From a virus: a stretch of 37,852 nt of DNA. The stretch is taken from the IMG/VR virus record IMGVR_UViG_3300042451_000939, positions 1-37,852 of that record, one strand, 5' to 3'. Of this stretch, positions 1 through 7,800 are shown piece after piece. The position numbers were made by a program, and so were the translations under genes. Below the pieces are notes generated by a model, which was given only the letters and a program-made list of their open reading frames with translations, ran no database searches and was not told the origin of the DNA. Position 1 is the first letter of the stretch; each line of letters opens with the position of its first letter.

Positions 1-1
1 A

Positions 2-565
2 TTAAAAACAAATCCAGATAGTAGAAGATTGATGGTGTCCGCTTGGAATGTAGGTGAGTTAGAACATATGGTTCTCCCACCTTGTCATTATGGATTTCAA
101 GTTTACACAAGAGAATTGACAGGTGATGAGAGATGGGACTTATTAAAAAAGAAAGTCGGGGAAGAAAAGTTTCAATTAATGGTTGATGATATTGTTCCAT
201 TTGGTGGAGGATTAAGTGAGGAGTTAAGAGTATATAACATTCCAAAGAGAGCAATCTCTTTAATGTGGAATCAACGTTCAGTTGATACATTCTTAGGTTT
301 ACCGTTCAACATCGCATCATATGGTTTATTACTTATGATGATTGCTGATGAGATGAATATGATTCCTGATGAATTAATTGGAAATTTAGGTGATGTTCAT
401 TTGTATCTTAACCACATTGAACAAGCGAAAGAACAAATAAACAGAGAACCATTTAATTTACCAACCGTACACGTTAGGGATGGTATATTTTCATTTGGTA
501 ATCAAGATGTGATATTAGAGAACTATCAATCACATCCACCAATAAAAGCTCCATTATCTAATTAA
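2..565 (+). CDS. thyA: Thymidylate synthase, 5'-truncated by the window edge
   Basis: The enzyme methylates dUMP to dTMP with methylene-tetrahydrofolate and so supplies dTTP for phage replication. The reading frame is open to the left edge, so this is the C-terminal two thirds only. The first visible residues include NPDSRRL, whose paired arginines bind the dUMP phosphate in this family. The catalytic cysteine lies in LPPCH, with its codon at 83-85. RSVDTFLGLPFNIASYG and GDVHLYLNH are the classical nucleotide- and folate-binding segments. An internal TTG at 29 is not a credible start, because conserved sequence continues upstream of it. The SET gene follows after 2 bases, so the two are probably cotranscribed. 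Family assignment is certain; the full length cannot be seen. Confidence 0.96.
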   Translation, partial: LKTNPDSRRLMVSAWNVGELEHMVLPPCHYGFQVYTRELTGDERWDLLKKKVGEEKFQLMVDDIVPFGGGLSEELRVYNIPKRAISLMWNQRSVDTFLGLPFNIASYGLLLMMIADEMNMIPDELIGNLGDVHLYLNHIEQAKEQINREPFNLPTVHVRDGIFSFGNQDVILENYQSHPPIKAPLSN

Positions 566-567
566 TA

Positions 568-1065
568 ATGTATACCGTTATTAAAACTAAAGATAAAGGA
601 TTTGGGGTGTTTGTTAATAATGACATACCAAAAAATACTAAAATAGGTGAGTACATAACCAATTATGAAAATAAAATTGGTAGAAAACTACCTAATGGTT
701 ATTGGGAAGAAGAATTGGGTAGGTTTTGTAACCACAGTAGTGAACCAAATTGTGAGATAAGGTTAACTAATAATATTTTTTATTTATATTCTATCTGTGA
801 CATTGAAAAGGGTGACGAGTTAGTTACAAACTATTCTGTAATTGAGAAGTTATTAAATGTCGAAGAAGGTAGATTTATGGATAATTTTATAAACGGACCG
901 AAATTAAAAAACTTTGGTCACTTAAAAATGTTAGATATGAACGATAAAGAAAAAATTGTTAAAGAGATTTTAGAATTAAAATCAAAGAAAGTTATTACAC
1001 CAAAAGAAAAATTAAGGATACAACTTTTGCAACAAGAGTTGGGGAGGTTTGATAATGAGAAATAA
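568..1065 (+). CDS. Small SET-domain protein (putative protein lysine methyltransferase)
   Basis: This 165-residue protein is essentially a bare SET domain. It has an N-terminal GFGVFV strand (the usual GxGvfA-type start), then GRFCNHSSEPNCE at about 51-63, which matches the NHS-x-xPNC AdoMet-binding motif. KGDELVTNYS at about 81-90 matches the (G)EELxxxY motif that supplies the active-site tyrosine. SET enzymes transfer methyl from AdoMet to lysine. The target cannot be read from the sequence, but a host or phage DNA-binding or ribosomal protein is possible. The C-terminal 60 residues are charged and helical and show no post-SET cysteines. It sits 2 bases after thyA and overlaps the next gene by 11 bases. 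The fold is fairly sure; substrate unknown. Confidence 0.8.
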   Translation: MYTVIKTKDKGFGVFVNNDIPKNTKIGEYITNYENKIGRKLPNGYWEEELGRFCNHSSEPNCEIRLTNNIFYLYSICDIEKGDELVTNYSVIEKLLNVEEGRFMDNFINGPKLKNFGHLKMLDMNDKEKIVKEILELKSKKVITPKEKLRIQLLQQELGRFDNEK

Positions 1066-1360
1066 ATCCAAAAAAATATATAAGGAGTGGAAGGATGCCA
1101 CCTGGATTGAAATCTGGGAAGGTGTTAGAGATAACTTTACCTTTGGGTTTATCGGTGCAACCTTAGTTGTGTTTATCGCAACAAGGACAGATATTGCAGT
1201 TTTATTAGGTTACATCATTTATTACTTTTTTATGGGTCGAATCGTTAACCGACCAAAATACATTACAGATCTTGGGAAGATGATAGTATTTCCAATTCCG
1301 TCTGCGCTTGGTGCGTTTACAGGTTACAAACTATCGTACATTTTATTAGGATTATTATGA
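1055..1360 (+). CDS. Small two-helix membrane protein, unknown function
   Basis: The protein has a basic N-terminus (MRNKSKKIYKEWK) followed by about three hydrophobic stretches, near residues 30-50, 53-65 and 78-100. This suggests an inner-membrane protein with a cytoplasmic N-terminus. I chose the ATG at 1055 rather than the upstream TTG at 1049, because a GGGGAGG ribosome-binding sequence at 1041-1047 sits 7 bases before this ATG. It overlaps the SET gene by 11 bases and shares ATGA with the NlpC/P60 gene. That arrangement beside a secreted cell-wall hydrolase is reminiscent of a lysis or export cassette, but no holin family signature is visible. Function is not assigned. Confidence 0.7.
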   Translation: MRNKSKKIYKEWKDATWIEIWEGVRDNFTFGFIGATLVVFIATRTDIAVLLGYIIYYFFMGRIVNRPKYITDLGKMIVFPIPSALGAFTGYKLSYILLGLL

Positions 1361-1821
1361 GAATTTTATTTTTAACAATTTTGACCCTGTCGGTATTAAC
1401 CGCATCAGGGCAAACGGCCGTCGATAAATTTGACGAAGGGGTTTTTACCCAGGACACCACACTAAATAAATTTATTTTAAAATGGTTAGGTAAACCATAT
1501 AAATTGGGTGGTAAAACAGAAAGAGGGATTGATTGTTCCCAATTTAACAAAAGATTATATCAAGACGTTTATTCAAAACAACTTGAGAACGTTTGTTATA
1601 AACAATGGAATCAAACAGGTAGAATTAGAAGGGATAGTTTACAAGTTGGGGACCTATTGTTTTTTAGGAGTAAACAATCCCCGAGCGGATGGCATTGTGG
1701 AACATATATAGGCAACACCTATTTTGTTCACGCGGCTAATAGATACGAGGGTGTAAAAATTAGCTCAATAAATGAACCTAGATATTTTAAATCATTTAGG
1801 GGTGGAGGTCGTTTAAATTAA
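1357..1821 (+). CDS. Secreted NlpC/P60-family cysteine peptidase
   Basis: This 154-residue protein has a signal peptide (MRILFLTILTLSVLTASGQ) followed by an NlpC/P60 domain. GIDCSQF supplies the nucleophile Cys60; GWHCGTYIG (His113) and YFVHAANR (His125) supply the histidines. VGDLLFF is the conserved central strand. Such enzymes cleave peptide stems of peptidoglycan, usually at gamma-D-Glu-diamino acid bonds, in the periplasm. The signal peptide suggests Sec export during infection, consistent with a role in lysis or cell-wall remodelling. Its start overlaps the preceding membrane protein (ATGA). It ends against the convergent minus-strand gene at 1818-1946, with which it overlaps by 4 bases. 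Confidence 0.87.
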   Translation: MRILFLTILTLSVLTASGQTAVDKFDEGVFTQDTTLNKFILKWLGKPYKLGGKTERGIDCSQFNKRLYQDVYSKQLENVCYKQWNQTGRIRRDSLQVGDLLFFRSKQSPSGWHCGTYIGNTYFVHAANRYEGVKISSINEPRYFKSFRGGGRLN

Positions 1822-1946
1822 CGACCTTGACCTCTGTATCTCTTTGGTTTTTGGGCTTTTGGACCGTAAGATTTCTTAAATTTACCTTTACCTTTTTTAC
1901 CAAAAGAAACCTTTTGAGATGTCGATGAACCTTTTGCTTTCGCCAT
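1818..1946 (-). CDS. Tiny highly basic protein (42 aa), possible DNA-binding or virion protein
   Basis: The minus strand encodes MAKAKGSSTSQKVSFGKKGK, then more Lys/Gly-rich sequence ending in RYRGQGR. There are 13 lysines and 3 arginines in 42 residues and almost no acidic residues. A class B motif (TATTTATA on the coding strand, 1961-1968) lies 14 bases before the ATG, as for the probable late genes. The composition resembles small nucleic-acid-binding or DNA-condensing proteins, but no family is recognised. A second small basic ORF lies at 19062-19160. Confidence 0.62.
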   Translation of the reverse strand: MAKAKGSSTSQKVSFGKKGKGKFKKSYGPKAQKPKRYRGQGR

Positions 1947-1960
1947 AATATATTTTTTTA

Positions 1961-1968
1961 TATAAATA
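1961..1968 (-). promoter_or_regulatory. Class B (probable late) motif for the 42-aa basic gene
   Basis: The coding strand reads GTATTTATAT, 14 bases before the start codon at 1946. It matches the motif before the N-terminally tagged late-type genes elsewhere in the window. The motif is short and AT-only, so one copy alone is weak evidence. Confidence 0.4.
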
Positions 1969-1972
1969 CGTA

Positions 1973-1998
1973 TATTCTAACTTTTTTTACTATATTTG
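1973..1998 (+). promoter_or_regulatory. Class A (Bacteroidota-type) promoter for the first PcfJ-like gene
   Basis: The -7 element TATATTTG is at 1991-1998 and a TATTC box begins at 1973, 18 bases upstream, as in the other class A promoters. A clear -33 TTTG is missing. Transcription should start near 2002-2005, only about 12-15 bases before the ATG at 2017, which argues against the TTG at 1996 as a start. Confidence 0.6.
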
Positions 1999-2016
1999 TG
2001 CCCTAAACTTGGAGAG

Positions 2017-3882
2017 ATGGAAGATATTTTAACAGAAAGATTTCAGTATGCAACAATAACCCCATTTAAGGATTATTGTAGATTAGACGAGAAAAAGGAA
2101 TTATCTAGATCGATGAATGACGATTTAGATAGTTTGGACTTTGATTGGGATACACCAAAAACAAAAATTAACCAATTACTCAACACTTTAAAACCTGTTG
2201 GTAAGATAGTTTCTTTACCTGAAAAGAAGAAAAAGAAAATATTTTACGCAGCAACAACTGAATCGGTGCAAGAAAACTTTCGATTGACTTATTATGTAAA
2301 GAAAAATAAGTTAGGTGATTGTTCGTTTCAAACAACAAAAGACAGACATATTAAGAGTCACTACGGTAGACCCCTATCAGAAATAACTGTAACCACAATC
2401 GAGAGATCAATCAGAAGACACGGAGATAAAGTTACAATTAAACTTTATCGTCAAGATAAACATAGAGGATATAACTGTATCTACTTTAAGAAAAGTTATA
2501 TGGTTCAATCAGTAACTTTTAATTTAGTCACGGGTAATTTTACAACCCTAACTAAAACCAGTAGAGGTAAACAAAGTTCACAAGTATTCAGAACAAACGC
2601 ATTTCAATCGTTACATAATTTAATTCAGAACACATCATTCCTAACGATTAAAACAAAAGGAATAAATTCATATTCAAGATTATATAATGATTATCAAAAT
2701 AATTTTGACGATACATTGTTTACACGTAAAATCCAGGAATCTTTAGAAGTTGAGTTGGGGTGTGTTTCTTACGCATCAAATCAAGAAAATTTTATTAACG
2801 ATGTGATGAACGCTTTCGTTAAAAAGAAAAAGATTAAAGTACCCAACGGTCATTACGATTACCTTTTAACAAAATTATACCCAACTGAGAAGTTCTTAAA
2901 GAAGAATGAAAGGAAATTGGTTGCATCCGTTTTAGATATGTTAGGTATTAAAACTAAAGCAACTATTAAAATTTTACACGAGTATCCTAACATCGACATT
3001 TACGGTTTGTGTAAGTTTATCCATTATTTTGATAGCGACTATGCAAAGTACATCGGAAACATAAACCCAATGGTATTTGAAAAGTCGACCCGTAAATTTG
3101 GGATAAGAGATTATAATGATATCGGAGTTAAATCGGTAATGGTGAGGGAAAAGAATAAGGTGTATGGTTTAAAAGATGTTGAAAAGGAAAATCTTATAAG
3201 GATAGTTAATTCGTTTAACTATATGGATTCAAATAGTGTACTATCAGAACGATTTATTCAATTAGTTGATGACCATATAAGAATGATTGAGAGGATTAGA
3301 GAATACGATCCATCTATCTATTTGAAATCTAAAACTATGGATGAGTTCAACACTGAACACAGGGAACTAACCAAAATGATGGGAGCAATTAAAAAGGGAT
3401 GGGTGATTGAATATCAATTCGATGAGAAGGTTTTGGAAGATTTAGAGAAACCATTAGAGTGTTTGGAGAATGATACATCATTACACACCTTATACCCATA
3501 TGTTCTAAAGAGGGAAGAGGATTATATTGAAGAAGGTGCGTTTATGCATCACTGTGTTGCCACATATTCAGACAAGGATAAATCAATTATAGTGTCGTTA
3601 AGAAATCAAAGTGGTATGGATAGAGTGACCTGTGAGTTTGATATTCAATCAGGTAGATGTATCCAACAAAGATCATTCTGTAACGCATCACCACCACCGA
3701 TATTTGAAGATGGTTTATTATTATTGTCACAAAAAATAGAACTATATTCAAGATGGGGAACACTTAACTGGAAAGAAAAGAAGAAGGTTCCCGTTAAAAT
3801 AAATGGGGTGGAGATTACCCAAGAGTTACCAACGGTTAGGGTGACCGATATATTCAATGACATAAGGTTACCTTTTGAATAA
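2017..3882 (+). CDS. PcfJ-like protein, paralogue 1
   Basis: This 621-residue protein ends in a PcfJ-type domain. EEGAFMHHCVATYSDKDKSI is followed by IVSLRNQSGMDRVTCEFDI and by CIQQRSFCNASPPP. This is the family pattern of an H-C-V-xxY core, an I-sLR strand and a QxRxxxN strand. PcfJ was named from an enterococcal conjugative plasmid and its biochemical role is not established. The N-terminal 450 residues are lysine-rich and show no domain I recognise. I chose the ATG at 2017 because it follows the mapped promoter and GGAGAG. It is followed after 44 bases by a second, shorter PcfJ-like protein; a third lies at 21794. Confidence 0.72.
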   Translation: MEDILTERFQYATITPFKDYCRLDEKKELSRSMNDDLDSLDFDWDTPKTKINQLLNTLKPVGKIVSLPEKKKKKIFYAATTESVQENFRLTYYVKKNKLGDCSFQTTKDRHIKSHYGRPLSEITVTTIERSIRRHGDKVTIKLYRQDKHRGYNCIYFKKSYMVQSVTFNLVTGNFTTLTKTSRGKQSSQVFRTNAFQSLHNLIQNTSFLTIKTKGINSYSRLYNDYQNNFDDTLFTRKIQESLEVELGCVSYASNQENFINDVMNAFVKKKKIKVPNGHYDYLLTKLYPTEKFLKKNERKLVASVLDMLGIKTKATIKILHEYPNIDIYGLCKFIHYFDSDYAKYIGNINPMVFEKSTRKFGIRDYNDIGVKSVMVREKNKVYGLKDVEKENLIRIVNSFNYMDSNSVLSERFIQLVDDHIRMIERIREYDPSIYLKSKTMDEFNTEHRELTKMMGAIKKGWVIEYQFDEKVLEDLEKPLECLENDTSLHTLYPYVLKREEDYIEEGAFMHHCVATYSDKDKSIIVSLRNQSGMDRVTCEFDIQSGRCIQQRSFCNASPPPIFEDGLLLLSQKIELYSRWGTLNWKEKKKVPVKINGVEITQELPTVRVTDIFNDIRLPFE

Positions 3883-3900
3883 TTTTAACTACACAAACTA

Positions 3901-3937
3901 AATAAATCCATCTATATTTTATGTAGATGGATTTATT
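3901..3937. repeat. 14-bp perfect inverted repeat over a start codon
   Basis: AATAAATCCATCTA (3901-3914) and TAGATGGATTTATT (3924-3937) are perfect reverse complements separated by a 9-base loop. The second arm contains the ATG of the next gene at 3927. As RNA this hairpin would bury the start codon, and there is no T-run after it, so it is more likely translational control than a terminator. Confidence 0.75.
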
Positions 3938-5321
3938 ATTAATACACAACCAGAAAAAGGTAGACAGTAAAAGTGGTTCAGTTTCACTATGTGATTTGAA
4001 ATTGTATTCTGATGATAACAATATTGAATTTGTTGGTACGTTTGATTTCGATTATCAACGATACGGATATAAAAAACAAATTACATTCACCCACACATTT
4101 AATTTAAACATCACAACTGGAGACATTGTCGTTGGTTATAAACTTAACAACAACAATCTAACAGATGAAAGACAATTCAAATCTTCATCTTTAACTAAAA
4201 AGAATTCATTTAAGTTGTTATGTGAACTAAGTGAGAATGGATATTATCGAGGTGAAAAGAGATTAAAGTTTTGGGGAGTTAAGTATGATAGAGTTATTGA
4301 ATCCATCAATGAAATCATCTACAAAAAAATAGAGCCGCACTTTAAAAGTGACTTCATTAAATCTAAAAACTACCAACACAAAAGTATTATAAATCCATTA
4401 TACGATATGTTGGTTGACTATCATTTAGATATGAAGGATATTAAATCGCACGATGGTGTTTATGAACATATCAAGTATGAGTACCCGAAGAAGAAATGGT
4501 TGATGAAGAACGATAATAAATTTCTACAATCGATACTTGATTCGTATGGAATTAAATCAAAGTACTTGGTTAGTCAGTTAAACATAAAGTCCGATAAACC
4601 AATTCACATTAGTTCTTTAAATTATCTTTGTAAACTATTTGGTGACAACTACCTTGAGTATTTGAAACAGTTTGTTTGGGAACAACACTGTTACGATTTA
4701 CCACCCAATAAAAAAATACATCAACTCAAGAGTGACGCAGAAAAGAAATCAATGGTCAAACTTATTAATGGTTGGGAGAAAGAAACATTGAGGTCGGACT
4801 CTTTAATTTATAATCTTAATAAGTTGTTTTCAATCAGAGAACAATTAGAGGCGAGAGAGATTGAATTAAAATTTAAAGCAAAGGATGATCACGAGTTTGA
4901 AAATATGTTAGAGTCCTGGTCAGGTATTAAACTACATCTTGCTCGTGGATATAAATTAAGATACGAATTCCCCGAGGACTTCGTTAATATTATTGAAACT
5001 GAAATTGATATTGATGGTGAAATATACACACCAAAGATTTTATTAACCGAAGAGGACTTCAGAATGGAAGGGTATAATATGAAGAACTGTATGAGTAAAC
5101 AATTTACCAATGGTAATCTTTATGTCTATGTCGCTTTGGTCCACAAAAGAAAACGTATCAACTTACAATATCGAAAAGGTAGTTTAGTTCAACAATATGG
5201 TAAAGCAAATACACCTGTTGTAGAAATATTTGATTCTGCAGTCCAAACTTTAACCAATAGATTCAAATCACACCCAAATATTGAGTGGAAAAGAGAGAAA
5301 TATGACTTTTTAAATAACTGA
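3927..5321 (+). CDS. PcfJ-like protein, paralogue 2
   Basis: This is a 464-residue relative of the preceding gene. The C-terminal domain carries LTEEDFRMEGYNMKNCMSKQ, then LYVYVALVHKRKRINLQYR and LVQQYGKANTP. This matches the PcfJ pattern of a GxxMxxCM core, a strand and a QxxGxxNxP strand. Compared with paralogue 1 the N-terminal region is shorter, but both share a basic, beta-rich first third and a central helical part (for example LDSYGIKSK versus LDMLGIKTK). The tandem pair probably arose by duplication followed by strong divergence. Its start codon sits in a 14-bp inverted repeat, so its translation may be separately controlled. Function unknown. Confidence 0.7.
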   Translation: MDLLLIHNQKKVDSKSGSVSLCDLKLYSDDNNIEFVGTFDFDYQRYGYKKQITFTHTFNLNITTGDIVVGYKLNNNNLTDERQFKSSSLTKKNSFKLLCELSENGYYRGEKRLKFWGVKYDRVIESINEIIYKKIEPHFKSDFIKSKNYQHKSIINPLYDMLVDYHLDMKDIKSHDGVYEHIKYEYPKKKWLMKNDNKFLQSILDSYGIKSKYLVSQLNIKSDKPIHISSLNYLCKLFGDNYLEYLKQFVWEQHCYDLPPNKKIHQLKSDAEKKSMVKLINGWEKETLRSDSLIYNLNKLFSIREQLEAREIELKFKAKDDHEFENMLESWSGIKLHLARGYKLRYEFPEDFVNIIETEIDIDGEIYTPKILLTEEDFRMEGYNMKNCMSKQFTNGNLYVYVALVHKRKRINLQYRKGSLVQQYGKANTPVVEIFDSAVQTLTNRFKSHPNIEWKREKYDFLNN

Positions 5322-5365
5322 TAATCAATTAGTTAAACCACATTATAAAAAATATTTTAATTTTT

Positions 5366-5396
5366 TTTCGTATTTTCGAAAATATCACTACATTTG
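5366..5396 (+). promoter_or_regulatory. Class A promoter for the cytosine methyltransferase, with a 14-bp palindrome
   Basis: The -7 element TACATTTG lies at 5389-5396 and a TTTCG -33 variant at 5366-5370. Between them is the perfect palindrome TATTTTCGAAAATA (5371-5384), a possible operator. The ATG at 5425 lies about 25 bases after the expected start of transcription. Confidence 0.72.
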
Positions 5397-5424
5397 TATC
5401 GAAACAATTTAAACTTACAGACGT

Positions 5425-6393
5425 ATGAAGTATTTTTCAGTATGTAGTGGTATGGAGGCGGCAACTGTCGCTTGGGAGCCACTTGGTTGGGAATGTGCAG
5501 GTCTATGTGACTTTGCAAGTTTTCCACAGAAAGTCCTTAAACATCATTATCCTGATGTTCCATTTTATTCAAATATGTTAAATTTATTAGACGATGAAAA
5601 ATTCAAAAAAACAGATTTCGACGTATTCGTCGGAGGCACCCCGTGCCAAGCTTGGTCAAATTCAGGACTCAGAAAAGGAATGGATGACTTACGTGCTCAA
5701 CTCGCCATTAAATATGGAGATATTCTTGAGTCAAAATCTCCCAAGTACAACGTATGGGAAAACGTCGACGGTGTTTTTGATAAAGAACACAAAGAAGGGT
5801 TGTGTGACATCATCTCCTCTTTCACAGGTGTCGATTTTAGACCGGACAACATCAACAGAGGGGGAGGTATTGTTCAAGGTACCAAACGGTCAATCGCTTA
5901 TAGGGTTTTCGACTCCCAATATTTTGGAGTACCCCAACGACGCAAAAGAGTCTACATTGTTGGATATCGTGGAACCGACTGGAGAGTCCCTGCAGCAATA
6001 CTATTTGACGAAGGATGCTTTAAGAAATTTAAAAAAGAGACTCTCAAAGAGAGGGATGACCGTACCAAAAGTCTTCTCGGACAAATTAGAATCGCAGGTA
6101 CAATAACCAAATCATATTCTAAAACATTAACCGATGGGTTTGGTAAGGAATCAACATCAAATTATTGGGTTGATGAGGGTGGTATCCGAGAATTTACCGA
6201 GAAAGAATTACTTAGACTTCAAGGATTTCCAGACGATTATCTCGATTTCAATATTGATGGAAAGAAACCATCATATTCTAACGTAAAAGGTATTATTGGT
6301 AATTCAATGACAGTAAATGTAATGAGATGGATAGGTCAAAGGATACAAATTGTTGATTATATTTTGAAATCTCAAGAAAAAAACGTATATTAA
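5425..6393 (+). CDS. DNA (cytosine-5-)-methyltransferase
   Basis: The enzyme methylates C5 of cytosine in DNA with AdoMet. Conserved motifs appear in family order: motif I FSVCSGMEAAT (4-14); motif IV GGTPCQAWS with catalytic Cys74; motif VI WENVDGV (Glu112); motif VIII QRRKRVYIVG (171-180). At the C-terminus come motif IX-like RLQGFPDDY and motif X GNSMTVNVM. At 322 residues it has a short target-recognition region (about 200-260). No restriction endonuclease is adjacent, so it is an orphan modification enzyme, probably protecting phage DNA from host restriction or altering its own gene expression. It has its own class A promoter with a palindromic operator-like element. Confidence 0.93.
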   Translation: MKYFSVCSGMEAATVAWEPLGWECAGLCDFASFPQKVLKHHYPDVPFYSNMLNLLDDEKFKKTDFDVFVGGTPCQAWSNSGLRKGMDDLRAQLAIKYGDILESKSPKYNVWENVDGVFDKEHKEGLCDIISSFTGVDFRPDNINRGGGIVQGTKRSIAYRVFDSQYFGVPQRRKRVYIVGYRGTDWRVPAAILFDEGCFKKFKKETLKERDDRTKSLLGQIRIAGTITKSYSKTLTDGFGKESTSNYWVDEGGIREFTEKELLRLQGFPDDYLDFNIDGKKPSYSNVKGIIGNSMTVNVMRWIGQRIQIVDYILKSQEKNVY

Positions 6394-6396
6394 ATT

Positions 6397-6561
6397 ATGC
6401 AAGAAAAAGAATCAAAAACAAACAGTCATTTTTGGATAAGTTTAGTGAAATCAGGCATCAGAATTGGTGCCTGTTATTTCCTCTTCCAAGAACAATTCGG
6501 TAACGCAGCAATAGGATTGGCGTTAGCTGAAGTATTAGGCATCGCCGAAGAAGTATTTTAA
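6397..6561 (+). CDS. Small membrane-associated protein (54 aa), unknown
   Basis: ATG at 6397 lies 3 bases after the methyltransferase stop. The product begins MQEKESKTNSHFWISLVKSG and continues with a moderately hydrophobic segment (about 21-50) rich in Gly, Ala, Ile and Leu, ending in EEVF. It could be a single amphipathic or weak transmembrane helix. The spacing of 16 bases to the next gene suggests one operon. No family recognised. Confidence 0.6.
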   Translation: MQEKESKTNSHFWISLVKSGIRIGACYFLFQEQFGNAAIGLALAEVLGIAEEVF

Positions 6562-6577
6562 TTAAAAACAAAAAGAA

Positions 6578-6913
6578 ATGAAAATTTTAACAGATCTTAG
6601 ATTTTATGTGGTAGTTGCCACATTATCTTTCACAGGTTTATTAGTCAACTATCTAAATAATTTAGATGAATTGAAGAAAACAAAAGAAGAATTACTTAAA
6701 TGTCAAACCGACAATGGATACATTCCAGGTGGTAACATTACGTTTTCAAGTGAAACTGATTCGGCATTATACATCGCAGATAGTGTTAGAAACGAACTAT
6801 TCCTCGAAAGAGTTGAAGCAGGTAGACACGAATTAACAAGAGAAGAAATATTAAACAAGTACCCTAAACTTAAAAAAGAGTACGAGGAATTCTATAACCA
6901 CCAAACAGAGTAG
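6578..6913 (+). CDS. Single-pass membrane protein with coiled-coil
   Basis: A transmembrane segment at about 9-27 (FYVVVATLSFTGLLVNYL) is followed by a Lys/Glu coiled coil (LDELKKTKEELLKCQ) and a polar tail that ends in a helical ELTREEILNKYPKLKKEYEE. The plan of an N-terminal anchor plus a periplasmic coiled coil resembles inner-membrane spanins (Rz-like). However, no lipoprotein partner is embedded in it and the likeness is only architectural. It is followed after 1 base by the next ORF. Confidence 0.62.
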   Translation: MKILTDLRFYVVVATLSFTGLLVNYLNNLDELKKTKEELLKCQTDNGYIPGGNITFSSETDSALYIADSVRNELFLERVEAGRHELTREEILNKYPKLKKEYEEFYNHQTE

Positions 6914-6914
6914 T

Positions 6915-7217
6915 ATGTCTCAAGATTTTCACATTGGAAATGGAAATTACATAAATTTACAAACAAGTAGTTTAGTTAAGTTACAAGAACAGTTTATAGT
7001 TTATACTGAAGACGGTCCTGTTACATTGAATGTTGAAGTTGCTGCGGATTTTGCAACCATAGATAAAAAATACCACGAAATATTCTTTAATGTAATATCT
7101 TCTAAGTATTTAAATAAAGTCGCATTCGGAGATAACCCATTTTCAGAATGTAAACCAATCGTTCCTAGAAAATGGTGGCAGTTTTGGAAATCAAAATACG
7201 TTCAAGCACTAAAATAA
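6915..7217 (+). CDS. Unknown 100-aa protein with aromatic-basic C-terminus
   Basis: The protein looks soluble and mixed alpha/beta. It starts MSQDFHIGNGNYINLQ and ends in PRKWWQFWKSKYVQALK, an amphipathic tryptophan-rich stretch that could touch membrane. The start is 1 base after the preceding stop. No family was recognised and the function is not assigned. Confidence 0.6.
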   Translation: MSQDFHIGNGNYINLQTSSLVKLQEQFIVYTEDGPVTLNVEVAADFATIDKKYHEIFFNVISSKYLNKVAFGDNPFSECKPIVPRKWWQFWKSKYVQALK

Positions 7218-7223
7218 AACAAT

Positions 7224-7367
7224 ATGGTAAAGTTTGGAATTTTGTTAATTGTGGTAGGACTATGGACAGCTTTTGAAATTTATCGGGCACCGATGATGGA
7301 CGAAAAGACTGGTAGAATAATTAAACCTGGTAAAAAACTTAGTGACTTATGGCGAAAGCGAAAATAG
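7224..7367 (+). CDS. Small single-TM protein (47 aa)
   Basis: MVKFGILLIVVGLWTAFEIY forms a signal-anchor helix, followed by a basic tail (IIKPGKKLSDLWRKRK) that should remain on one membrane face. It begins 6 bases after the previous gene and overlaps the next ORF by 19 bases in another frame. The overlap and hydrophobic start support it as a real gene. Unknown function. Confidence 0.6.
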   Translation: MVKFGILLIVVGLWTAFEIYRAPMMDEKTGRIIKPGKKLSDLWRKRK

Positions 7368-7594
7368 AATTTGATTTAAATGATGTGGACGATAGAATGG
7401 CACATCTTAGAGCCGTTAAATCACTTGATATGGCAATGGCTTTATGGGATATAACCCATAACACTAAGAAAGGTTTAGAATGGTCATTAGAGAATAAAGA
7501 TGTCGACAAATATGAAGTACTAGAAATGGTATTTGAAAAGATATACGAAATCTTAGATGAACATAATGTGCGTACAGATGAGTTAATAGTTTAA
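7349..7594 (+). CDS. Conserved-looking phage protein, 81 aa
   Basis: The sequence RAVKSLDMAMALWDITHNTK followed by a Glu/Asp-rich helical end (VLEMVFEKIYEILDEHNV) resembles a short protein that recurs in phages, with an N-terminal EFDL strand, an 'ALWD' helix and an acidic C-terminus. No biochemical role is known to me. It overlaps the 47-residue membrane gene and probably shares its transcript. Confidence 0.62.
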   Translation: MAKAKIEFDLNDVDDRMAHLRAVKSLDMAMALWDITHNTKKGLEWSLENKDVDKYEVLEMVFEKIYEILDEHNVRTDELIV

Positions 7595-7596
7595 AA

Positions 7597-7604
7597 TATT
7601 TATA
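7597..7604 (+). promoter_or_regulatory. Class B-like motif before the 59-aa membrane gene
   Basis: ATATTTATAATT ends 3 bases before the ATG at 7608. It matches the core of the late-type motif but is embedded in an operon of unknown class, so this is tentative. Confidence 0.3.
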
Positions 7605-7607
7605 ATT

Positions 7608-7787
7608 ATGATAGAATTCTTTAAGAAAAACCAAGACAACATAACCAAAGGTGCAGCAATCGTACTGTTACTAGTATGCTACTTCCAACAAAGGGAATTA
7701 GCTAAACTTAGGAAAGAAGTATACACATCTAAAGAAATTAAAGTGGGAGGTGTACAGAAGGATAGTCTTCTAAATAAAATAAAATAA
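7608..7787 (+). CDS. Small single-TM protein (59 aa) with cytoplasmic or periplasmic coil
   Basis: The product MIEFFKKNQDNITKGAAIVL continues with a hydrophobic helix to about residue 26, then a charged coil (QQRELAKLRKEVYTSKEIK). The layout resembles a miniature of the protein at 6578. A class B-like motif sits directly upstream. No family recognised. Confidence 0.6.
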   Translation: MIEFFKKNQDNITKGAAIVLLLVCYFQQRELAKLRKEVYTSKEIKVGGVQKDSLLNKIK

Positions 7788-7800
7788 AACAATTAAAAAA

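Noticed and set aside
5594-6106. A 170-residue open frame overlapping the cytosine methyltransferase
   Set aside because: The methyltransferase frame carries all family motifs; the other frame has no recognisable motif and is a shadow.
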